Source of the DNA: CAYRSA01 sp964494845
GTDB lineage: Bacteria; Patescibacteriota; Saccharimonadia; Saccharimonadales; JAGQNJ01
Direction of reading: 5' to 3'
Assembly: GCA_964494845.1 (NCBI GenBank)
Contig: CAZBSC010000017.1
Location: 1 to 16,740, forward strand
Length of the DNA stretch: 16,740 nt
A program made the position numbers and the translations under genes. Shown here piece after piece: positions 6,858 through 13,138 of the stretch. How positions within the stretch are numbered: position 1 is the stretch's first letter; every line of letters begins with the position of its first letter. Under the pieces are notes generated by a model. It worked only from the letters and a program-made list of their open reading frames with translations, did no database searches and had not been told where the DNA came from.

Positions 6858-7793
6858 CTAGACTATTCTGTTTTTATCTTTGCCCGTTTCCATTAGATTA
6901 TGGAAAGATTGTAATACTAATTCACTACATCGCTGTTTTGTCTGCACGGTGTTATACGCCGTATGGCTATTAGTGTAGAAAAATACGTCCGGCGACAACT
7001 CTTTGTACTTTTCTTCTGGAGGGGGCCAGTCAAATGCGCCTCGGACTGTTCCGCTTTCTAATCTTTCATATAGAGCATCCATGTCAATACTTTCAAGAGG
7101 CGACACATTAATAACTAGTGCGTTTTCTTTCATGCTTTGAACTCTCTGTTTGTTCAATAGTTGACCAGCGCTCATCGGAACGCTGACGAATATAATATCG
7201 CTTTCTCGAGCAAGCGTATCCATATCCGTATATTCTCCTCCGAATTCCTCAGCGACGGATTTTTTACTCTTGTTGTGATAAACAATTTTGCCTGGTTCAA
7301 AACCTCGAATCATCTGGGCAATTTTCGTACCAATATTTCCAGCGCCAACCAGACCAATGTTAAGGCCGTTTATAGACGTGGTAGTTTCGGATATTTTATC
7401 GCCACCTCTTCCTAGTTCTAATATCCTGCGTTGCATTATTAGGGCCATAGTCACGGAAAACTCTGCTACTGAAACAGCATTGCCACCGGGGGCATTCGAA
7501 ATCACAATTCCTCGTTTTTTTGCTGCTTGCCATCCGGTAAGGACAGCTTCCCACCCAACACCAGTAAATGAAATCACTTTGAGCTGATCGGCTGCTTTAA
7601 TAACTTTGTCTGTTACTTGCTCTGTGCCGCCAAGAATATATCCAACTTTTCCTTTTACTAGCTTGACAAGCTCTGCTTCACTCAACTTTGGGTTTGGCTG
7701 AATATCTAACTCGTACCCAGCCCTTCGTAACTTCTCTAGATGCTCTTCTAGAGTAAAGACAAGCCCCGTTACTAATACTTTCCCTTTTCTCAT
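6858..7793 (-). CDS. D-2-hydroxyacid dehydrogenase-family protein with altered catalytic site (copy B)
   Basis: 311 residues with the D-2-hydroxyacid/phosphoglycerate dehydrogenase layout: an N-terminal catalytic half, then a Rossmann NAD-binding core with G150-A-G-N-I-G155, returning to the catalytic half at the C-terminus. The family uses Arg, Glu and His to reduce 2-keto acids with NADH. Here the Arg site (normally N-x-S-R-G) reads I-N-V-S-P232-L-E, and the Glu site (normally L-D-V-F-E-P) reads F-D-W-P-P258-P. The His is kept (N-S-H277-T-A-Y). One of three catalytic residues remains, so normal activity is doubtful, while NAD binding looks intact. The ATG overlaps the end of the upstream paralogue (ATGA), indicating translational coupling. 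Confidence 0.8.
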   Translation of the reverse strand: MRKGKVLVTGLVFTLEEHLEKLRRAGYELDIQPNPKLSEAELVKLVKGKVGYILGGTEQVTDKVIKAADQLKVISFTGVGWEAVLTGWQAAKKRGIVISNAPGGNAVSVAEFSVTMALIMQRRILELGRGGDKISETTTSINGLNIGLVGAGNIGTKIAQMIRGFEPGKIVYHNKSKKSVAEEFGGEYTDMDTLARESDIIFVSVPMSAGQLLNKQRVQSMKENALVINVSPLESIDMDALYERLESGTVRGAFDWPPPEEKYKELSPDVFFYTNSHTAYNTVQTKQRCSELVLQSFHNLMETGKDKNRIV

Positions 7794-8737
7794 AATCCGT
7801 CCTTTTTTACTACATATTTGTCATCTTTACCATCAAGGATATTAAGCATTGAGTTTGTTATCGTATCACTCATCAATTTGGCGCCAGATTTGGTGATGGT
7901 ATTGGAGGTCTTATTGCAATACCAATGACTATACGGCAAAGCTGAAAACCCAGCAGGCGTCATGGGGTGATCTGAAATTGCTCGTATTGTACGCTTTTGA
8001 AGCATGTTCAAAAGCGCCTTTTCATCAATTACACCAGCATGAGAAGTGTTTATTAATAAAGCGTCTTTTTTCATCGCTTGTAGTTCTGCAGCGTTAACAA
8101 GATTTTTCGCATCATCTGAGACACACAAAAATACAATATCGCAGGAATTCAATAACTCCATCAACTCTAGATATTTAACACCTAGTACTCTTTCTTTATC
8201 TTCATGACGGTGTTTTGCGTAGTAGCTAATACTCGCAGGCCTGAATGGCTTTAGCATTTCAGAAATTGCTGAACCAATTCTGCCAAGACCGATAATACCT
8301 ACATTCTGAGCTTCAATTCCCTTAGTGGTAGCAAATTGCTTTTCCCCCACTAAACCCAAGTCTAGAAACTCCCTATTCATTAGGAGGCAGGCTGCAATCG
8401 CCCACTCCGCAACTTCGTGAGTAGGACCATCTGGAGTATAAGTTATGGTAACGCCCTTCTCTAAAGCATGTGCCCAGCCTGGGATGAAATATTCGTAACC
8501 TACTGCCGCAACAGATATAACTTTGAGCTGATCAGCGGCATCAACGACTTTGTCGGTTATTTTTTCTATACCGCCCTGGAGATATCCAATTTTCCCTCTG
8601 ACCAACTCGCAAAGTTCTTTCTCTGTAGAATCGGGTTTTTCGCAGCGGATAACCTCATAGCCAGCAGCTTCAAGTTTTTTCACATGCTCATCATAAACAA
8701 ACAATGTATCGGTGACTAAAATTTTACCTTTGCTCAT
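7790..8737 (-). CDS. D-2-hydroxyacid dehydrogenase-family protein with altered catalytic site (copy A)
   Basis: 315 residues, clearly paralogous to the next gene: both begin K-x-x-V-T-D/G, share A-A-D-Q-L-K-V-I-S at 68-76, and place G-x-G-x-x-G at 150-155 (here G-L-G-R-I-G). The catalytic Arg position is His233 (I-N-T-S-H-A-G), the Glu position is Met259 (S-D-H-P-M), and the catalytic His position reads N275-K276. All three classical residues are absent, suggesting a non-catalytic NAD-binding or regulatory partner, or a different chemistry. The gene is the first of the pair, with an extended -10 box (8746-8754) almost touching the ATG and no SD. Confidence 0.78.
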   Translation of the reverse strand: MSKGKILVTDTLFVYDEHVKKLEAAGYEVIRCEKPDSTEKELCELVRGKIGYLQGGIEKITDKVVDAADQLKVISVAAVGYEYFIPGWAHALEKGVTITYTPDGPTHEVAEWAIAACLLMNREFLDLGLVGEKQFATTKGIEAQNVGIIGLGRIGSAISEMLKPFRPASISYYAKHRHEDKERVLGVKYLELMELLNSCDIVFLCVSDDAKNLVNAAELQAMKKDALLINTSHAGVIDEKALLNMLQKRTIRAISDHPMTPAGFSALPYSHWYCNKTSNTITKSGAKLMSDTITNSMLNILDGKDDKYVVKKDGL

Positions 8738-8745
8738 ATTGTTTC

Positions 8746-8754
8746 ATCATATCA
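8746..8754 (-). promoter_or_regulatory. Extended -10 promoter of the dehydrogenase pair
   Basis: Minus strand TG-A-TATGAT, ending 8 nt before the ATG at 8737, so the mRNA should start about 2 nt from the start codon. It closely resembles the TG-A-TATACT of the regulator gene. Confidence 0.45.
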
Positions 8755-8830
8755 TTTTTGAGTATGCAAAACTGAATATTCCTCAGCCAAATGATGCGCC
8801 AAATGTTCGAACACTATTGGAAATTAGCAA

Positions 8831-8859
8831 AATAGCCGCTTTTCCTAGCGGCTATTTTT
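8831..8859 (-). terminator. Intrinsic terminator after the peptidoglycan-binding gene
   Basis: AATAGCCGC (8831-8839) pairs with GCGGCTATT (8848-8856) around an 8-nt loop. On the minus strand a T run follows (TTTTGC), 20 nt past the stop of the gene ending at 8879. It also has a T run on the plus strand, so it could work both ways. Confidence 0.8.
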
Positions 8860-8878
8860 GTGCGTTAGGGACTATAAA

Positions 8879-9250
8879 TTAGTCGCCTGGGTTGTAGTCT
8901 GAAAGCAAAGCATTCCAGGTCTGCGGACCAACAATTCCATCAACAGTGATGCTTTTTAGTGTTTGGAATTTCTTTACAGCTTTCTTAGTCTGCTGCCCAA
9001 AAACACCATTAACCACTAGTCGAGGCTCAACGTGATAAACGTTGTTTAGTTTTCTCTGCAAAATACTAACACAAGGATGTGTTGAATTGGTCGTCATGCT
9101 AAGCATTGGCTGTCTGCTCAAACACAATGAATAGTTCCACGATACTGGTTTTGCCTTCGCTGATGCTGCTGGTGCCATTACTGCCCCAACACTAACTACT
9201 GATACTGCCACCATTACAAATGCACTAATTTTTTGAACAATTTTATTCAT
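8879..9250 (-). CDS. Secreted peptidoglycan-binding domain protein
   Basis: 123 residues. The N-terminus is a Sec signal peptide: K-I-V-Q-K, a hydrophobic stretch at about 9-27, and a signal-peptidase site near A-P-A-A-S-A-K. The rest is one PG_binding_1 domain: C-V-S-I-L-Q-R-K-L-N, G-V-F-G-Q-Q-T-K-K-A-V-K-K-F-Q and V-D-G-I-V-G-P-Q-T-W-N-A-L-L. There is no attached hydrolase domain, so it probably binds cell wall without cutting it, either its own or, if this is an epibiotic Saccharibacterium, a host's (inference). It has a full promoter, an AGAGGAG SD and a terminator, making it a separate transcription unit. Two cysteines in the mature part could form a disulfide. Confidence 0.85.
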   Translation of the reverse strand: MNKIVQKISAFVMVAVSVVSVGAVMAPAASAKAKPVSWNYSLCLSRQPMLSMTTNSTHPCVSILQRKLNNVYHVEPRLVVNGVFGQQTKKAVKKFQTLKSITVDGIVGPQTWNALLSDYNPGD

Positions 9251-9282
9251 AAAACTCCTCTTAAATAATTTCTTATCGTTAA

Positions 9283-9311
9283 ATTATACTATATTTTATA
9301 ATTAATTACAA
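9283..9311 (-). promoter_or_regulatory. Sigma70-type promoter of the peptidoglycan-binding gene
   Basis: Minus strand TTGTAA (9306-9311), 17 nt, TATAAT (9283-9288). It is the best consensus promoter in the window. A leader of about 25 nt carries AGAGGAG in front of the ATG at 9250. Confidence 0.65.
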
Positions 9312-9319
9312 TACTTATT

Positions 9320-10963
9320 CTAGTTTTTTGATTTTTTTCGGTTTAGGTGCTTCTGCAAATTTGGAACTAGTTCTTGGAAGAAAATATAGAGAATCGGCGT
9401 CACGAACAGCGACAAAATACCAGAAACCAATAGTCCGCATATAATAACCACTGACAACGAACGGTAAAATTCCGATAAGATAGCGAGCGGTGCTAACGAT
9501 GCCAACGCCATTACCTTGGTCAGCATAATTGGCCTAAACCGCACGCCCGTTGCATAAGCAATGGCGTCTTTTGGCGCGAATCCCTCTTTTTCCTTGCGAT
9601 TGGCTGCGTCAATCAGGAATATCGCCACGTTTTCCACTAGACCAACTAGGATAATCACGCCGATTATCTCTAGGAAGCCCATCTGCCCACCTCCCAAGTA
9701 TGCGAGCCCCGGGAATATACCAAGGAAAGTTAATGGTATGGCGAATAGTATTACTAGTGGCATGCTGAGGCTGTCGAAGAATATGACTAATAGCACATAT
9801 GTCAGCACGATAGCCAGGACTAGTGCCACGCCCAACTCCTGGAATGACTTGTTGATACTGGCAACGTCGCCTTCGGAATACCCCTCGACTGTCAGCCCAT
9901 CGTCATATTTTGAAAGGTAGTTTTTATTAAATTCATCAATTGCTAGCTTTTGGATTAGTGCTGCGTTTTGCTGGTCAGAATAATCTTCTTTTAGCTTTGC
10001 ACTAACCACACCGATGGCTTCGCCTTCAACTTGGCGAATAGACCCAGGACTTTCTACCTCTGCCACTGTGGCAATTTGACCCAGGCTGACTGGCTGGCCA
10101 GTCAAGGTCATTACATTTACGGATTTTATATCGGATACGGTACTCGGTTTATGGTTATCATTAGCCAAAATAATTGGTATTTGCTGGTTGTCGATATTTA
10201 GCTTGGCTACCTGGTCGCCATTATTCAACTGATACAGGCCTGCTAACTGCTCACGGAGGGCGATTGGGTTGACTGGATTTGTTTGTAGTTTTTTCCGGTC
10301 CAGCTGCACAGATATAAATTTGTTAGTTTGTGCTCCGGATCCGTTATCTACTTTTATTACGGCCCTATTGGACCCTGAGCAGTCAGGTTTTATGACGAAT
10401 TTCCCGTCTACCTGACATATTTGATTTAAAATTTTTGTGACTTCTAAGGCTACTTGTTTCTGCTTGTTTAGATCAGCAGTTTTTATCCCGACGCTAACTG
10501 GGAAGTTTGCGCTTGGTGGCCCCGCTGATGATGCGCCAATACTGATATCAAAATATGCCTTGCTAGCCTCTTCATTACTGATGGAATCATTGAAGTCTTT
10601 GGCTATTTTGTGAGCAGTCTCGCCTGGACGCTCACTAGGGTCATTCAGGCGGATAAAGTAACTAACATTGCCAGCACCCTGACCATATATTGGCGCCACG
10701 TATTGAACATTCGGATTTTTCATTACTTCTTCTAGAAGTTTTTTCGCACTCGATTCTGCGGAGGCTGGGGATGCTTGGGGCAATTTTGTCACAGACATTG
10801 TAAGCAATTTACCCTCTTCGGGCTGCGCAAACTGAACGGTTTTAACTTTACCACTACCCATGTAATACCCTGCTACCATAAACGGCACAACTACTGCAGA
10901 AATCACTATGGCTAGTCTTATAAAGACGTTTAGATCTAGTAGTTTTCGATTAGTTCGTATCAT
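9320..10963 (-). CDS. RND efflux permease, 3' half (gene split by the integrated element)
   Basis: Encodes the second half of an AcrB/HAE-type RND permease: TM7 near residues 14-32, a large extracytoplasmic domain (about 35-370) with the expected internal repeats, then TM8-TM12 (F-F-D-S-L-S-M-P-L-V-I-L-F, G-F-L-E-I-I-G-V-I-I-L-V-G-L-V-E-N and later). The C-terminus is K/N-rich. Full-length relatives exceed 1000 residues; this is 547. The frame is open upstream of the ATG, through TGG CGT TCC at 10964-10972, to the 4-bp core where the element starts. The 5' half lies at 16166-16740. It could be translated alone from the ATG, but no SD or clear promoter was seen. TM10 reads G-L-V-E-N where many RND pumps have G-x-x-x-K/N-N. 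Confidence 0.88.
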   Translation of the reverse strand: MIRTNRKLLDLNVFIRLAIVISAVVVPFMVAGYYMGSGKVKTVQFAQPEEGKLLTMSVTKLPQASPASAESSAKKLLEEVMKNPNVQYVAPIYGQGAGNVSYFIRLNDPSERPGETAHKIAKDFNDSISNEEASKAYFDISIGASSAGPPSANFPVSVGIKTADLNKQKQVALEVTKILNQICQVDGKFVIKPDCSGSNRAVIKVDNGSGAQTNKFISVQLDRKKLQTNPVNPIALREQLAGLYQLNNGDQVAKLNIDNQQIPIILANDNHKPSTVSDIKSVNVMTLTGQPVSLGQIATVAEVESPGSIRQVEGEAIGVVSAKLKEDYSDQQNAALIQKLAIDEFNKNYLSKYDDGLTVEGYSEGDVASINKSFQELGVALVLAIVLTYVLLVIFFDSLSMPLVILFAIPLTFLGIFPGLAYLGGGQMGFLEIIGVIILVGLVENVAIFLIDAANRKEKEGFAPKDAIAYATGVRFRPIMLTKVMALASLAPLAILSEFYRSLSVVIICGLLVSGILSLFVTPILYIFFQELVPNLQKHLNRKKSKN

Positions 10964-11264
10964 CCAACGGGAGCCAAGATTGATTTTTAGAACACTCTGC
11001 GATTACATCAAAGGGTGTTTTAAGATTAAAAACCAGCTTTTTGTCCTGAATTACAAGGTTCGAAAGTAGAAAGCGTAAAAGTTTGGATTTTAGAGCGGCT
11101 TTCGAACTTTGGAATAGTTTAGGTGCTTTTGTGGCTATCTCTAACAGATACGAGCTGGTTAACATAAAACTTTTATCATTGTGTGTCAAAGTAACTAGCT
11201 GTTCGTCTAATTGCTCTTGTCGTGCTTTCAGGTCCTTTACATATTCGTCATAGTCAGTGAGAGT
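10950..11264 (-). pseudogene. Serine recombinase, C-terminal remnant (catalytic domain lost; last codons host-derived)
   Basis: The frame resembles the extreme C-terminus of large serine recombinases: a coiled-coil motif (Y-D-E-Y-V-K-D-L-K-A-R-Q-E-Q-L), a helix (S-Y-L-L-E-I-A-T-K-A-P-K-L-F), then L-K-S-K-L-L-R-F-L-L-S-N-L, K-L-V-F-N-L-K-T-P-F-D-V-I and N-Q-S-W-L-P-L. The frame is open upstream of the TTG at 11189, but resemblance ends near 11262, where the csoR promoter begins. Roughly 400 N-terminal residues, including the catalytic serine and resolvase fold, are missing. The last codons (CCG TTG GAT GAT ACG AAC TAA) lie in the host pump gene past the core at 10970-10973. The original tail is at 16053-16172. 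Confidence 0.82.
10970..10973 (+). repeat. Attachment core, left copy
   Basis: GGAG on the plus strand, CTCC on the minus strand. It is the only sequence directly shared at both junctions; flanks read AACG-GGAG-CCAA here. The exact crossover bases within the 4 bp cannot be resolved. Confidence 0.7.
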
Positions 11265-11298
11265 AATCCCCCCCTACTACTGGTGTATATTTTGAGCC

Positions 11299-11327
11299 TT
11301 GCAAATACCCCTAGGGGGTACTATCAT
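11299..11327 (+). promoter_or_regulatory. csoR-operon promoter with CsoR-type operator
   Basis: TTGCAA (11299-11304), 17 nt, TATCAT (11322-11327), with ATG at 11334, so the transcript is likely leaderless. The spacer holds TACCCC-TA-GGGGGTA (11306-11320), whose core CCCCTAGGGG (11308-11317) is a perfect palindrome. C-rich/G-rich palindromes of this kind are the known operators of CsoR-family repressors. Bound repressor would cover the space between -35 and -10, consistent with metal-relieved autoregulation of the whole operon. Confidence 0.75.
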
Positions 11328-11333
11328 AGAGTT

Positions 11334-11618
11334 ATGATAAGAGATATAAAGCAACGAGCATTACACCGAGCGAAGATACTTGAGGGTCAGATGCGTGGTG
11401 TACAGAAAATGATTGAGAACGAAGATTATTGTATGGATATTCTCACGCAGAGCCTCGCAATTCAAAAGTCTATTGGCTCGCTTAACAAACTCGTCCTAGA
11501 AAATCACGTCCGTACGCACATCAAAGAAAATCTCGGTTCGGGTTCAGAAAAAGACCAGGAAAAAGCAATTGAGGAGTTGCTGGAGCTGTATGAGCTTTCA
11601 AATGTAAGAGGTAAATAA
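11334..11618 (+). CDS. csoR: CsoR/RcnR-family metal-sensing repressor
   Basis: 94 residues, a typical length. The family core is present: L-H-R-A-K-I-L-E-G-Q-M-R-G (10-22), then E-D-Y-C33-M-D-I-L-T-Q, S-L-N-K-L-V-L-E-N-H58-V-R-T-H62. Known CsoR copper sensors use Cys-His-Cys; here the third ligand position is His62, giving Cys-His-His as in RcnR (nickel/cobalt). The adjacent genes and operator indicate copper, so the metal is uncertain. The protein should be a disc-like tetramer of three-helix subunits that leaves DNA when metal binds. ATG at 11334 is chosen because the family starts there and it follows the -10 box by 6 nt; upstream in-frame codons would run through the operator. Confidence 0.85.
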   Translation: MIRDIKQRALHRAKILEGQMRGVQKMIENEDYCMDILTQSLAIQKSIGSLNKLVLENHVRTHIKENLGSGSEKDQEKAIEELLELYELSNVRGK

Positions 11619-11626
11619 GGAGCAAA

Positions 11627-12277
11627 ATGATGAAAAAAGAGCCAATCTTGTATGGGGTAATCGGGCTGCTAATAGGCGTAATCCTTACAGGTTTTGTAGC
11701 TGGCTATTCAGTTAACCACGGCTACTACGGGATGACGAATATGATGGGTATGGATAGCGATAACGTGATGGGCAGAAATGTTGACAAGCAATTTATTGAA
11801 CAGATGATACCTCATCACGAAAGTGCAATAGCAATGGCAAACCTAGCATTGCAAAAAACTAAACACGATGAAGTAAAGACGCTTGCAAATAACATTATCT
11901 CAAGCCAAACAGCTGAAATTAGCACAATGAAAGAATGGTACAAAGACTGGTACGGAGTAGATGTGCCTACGGTATCTGCCAGCAATATGTGGGGTGGCAG
12001 TATGATGGAAAGCGAAACAAGTAGGGATGAGCTGAGTGCAGCATCCGATTTTGACGCGGCATTCTTATCGCAAATGATTGAGCATCACCAAATGGCTGTG
12101 ATGATGGCAAATATGCTAAGTATTTCTACTAGCCGTAGCGAGATGAAAAAGTTGGCAAATGATATTATCACGGCTCAAAACAAAGAAATTGGCGATATGC
12201 AGCAGTGGCAGCAGGATTGGGGTTATAAAACATCTACAAGTGATGCAGGCGATATGATGCATATGATGGGACACTAG
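11627..12277 (+). CDS. Membrane-anchored DUF305 protein (putative copper-binding)
   Basis: 216 residues. One N-terminal membrane anchor (about 7-28, L-Y-G-V-I-G-L-L-I-G-V-I-L) is followed by a Met-rich stretch (M36, M39, M40, M42, M48) and two DUF305 half-repeats, with M60-I-P-H-H-E-S-A-I and M150-I-E-H-H-Q-M-A-V as matching His-His motifs. The C-terminus is again Met/His-rich (D-M-M-H-M-M-G-H). DUF305 proteins have a ferritin-like four-helix fold and often sit in copper-resistance operons; metal binding outside the membrane is likely. SD AAGGAG lies 4 nt before the ATG. It is second in the operon, 8 nt after csoR. Confidence 0.85.
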   Translation: MMKKEPILYGVIGLLIGVILTGFVAGYSVNHGYYGMTNMMGMDSDNVMGRNVDKQFIEQMIPHHESAIAMANLALQKTKHDEVKTLANNIISSQTAEISTMKEWYKDWYGVDVPTVSASNMWGGSMMESETSRDELSAASDFDAAFLSQMIEHHQMAVMMANMLSISTSRSEMKKLANDIITAQNKEIGDMQQWQQDWGYKTSTSDAGDMMHMMGH

Positions 12278-12280
12278 ACT

Positions 12281-13135
12281 ATGGAAAAACATACGGACGA
12301 TACGCAAGACAAACCAAAAGACGACAATAAAGCCCAAAAAAGAACCCTAAAATCCAGCAAAAAGATAGTCACTTACGCAGCAAGTGTTTTGGCATTGCTA
12401 GTGATACTTATCAGCGGTTGGTACGGATATTTATATGTTTCTACACCTGAACACATACGAAAACCTACCTTTCAACATTACCATTTTCGTACGCAGATAA
12501 TCGTTGACGGCAAAGCTGTAGACTTTTCAGACGAGGCATATCAAAAGGCAACAGCTGCGTCTACTACTTGTAGTGCTGCCGTTGGCGGTGTACCAATTGA
12601 CTTTCACGACAAGATGGACCAGCTGACACACGTTCATTGGAACGGTATGACTGGCGGAGAGTTTTTAAAAGACTATGGCTGGAACTTTATCGGTGGTAGT
12701 GATGACCTGTTGGGACGACGCTATGATGATGGTCTGATACCTAGCCCAGTTAAGATTTACGGTAAGTTACTGCCTCAAGTATCTAAAAACGCCACTTACT
12801 ATGTGTACGTTGGCGATAAGGATAACTATCAGCAAAAAAATTGGAATGATTTTTTGAAACAGAACCTTGAGACATTCTTCGGTAAGCAAAGTAACATTGG
12901 GCATACCGAAGATGTGTCATTTAACCCATTAGATTGGCTATTCCCTAAGGCATACGCACACGGTGAAGTAATGGACGAGCATCCATCCGATAAGACAGAA
13001 GAAGAACTGACACGCATTAACAACGTTATCGGTAATGTGGTTATTTTTGCACAGGAGCAAGAACCTACAAAGGAACAAATAAAAGCACGGTTTGATAACC
13101 TAGTACCTTTGCACGAAAGCACTTGTGGAGATTAG
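12281..13135 (+). CDS. Membrane-anchored His-rich protein of the copper operon, unknown function
   Basis: 284 residues. A charged N-terminal tail (about 1-28) precedes one membrane helix (29-52); the rest should be outside the membrane. The external part has paired histidines and short motifs: F64-Q-H-Y-H-F-R-T-Q-I-I-V-D-G-K, D108-F-H-D, T116-H-V-H-W-N-G-M-T-G-G-E-F-L-K-D-Y-G-W, and a C-terminal H-E-S-T-C. I recall similar H-x-H-F...V-N-G and H-x-H...G-x-T-L-G-x-F-F blocks in unnamed archaeal and CPR proteins. A metal-binding or chaperone role beside CopB is inferred from position and His content. It starts 3 nt after the DUF305 gene and has no clear SD. Confidence 0.65.
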   Translation: MEKHTDDTQDKPKDDNKAQKRTLKSSKKIVTYAASVLALLVILISGWYGYLYVSTPEHIRKPTFQHYHFRTQIIVDGKAVDFSDEAYQKATAASTTCSAAVGGVPIDFHDKMDQLTHVHWNGMTGGEFLKDYGWNFIGGSDDLLGRRYDDGLIPSPVKIYGKLLPQVSKNATYYVYVGDKDNYQQKNWNDFLKQNLETFFGKQSNIGHTEDVSFNPLDWLFPKAYAHGEVMDEHPSDKTEEELTRINNVIGNVVIFAQEQEPTKEQIKARFDNLVPLHESTCGD

Positions 13136-13138
13136 AAT

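Noticed and set aside
11211..11333. Upstream start for the csoR gene
   Set aside because: It would translate the promoter and operator; the family N-terminus begins at the ATG at 11334.
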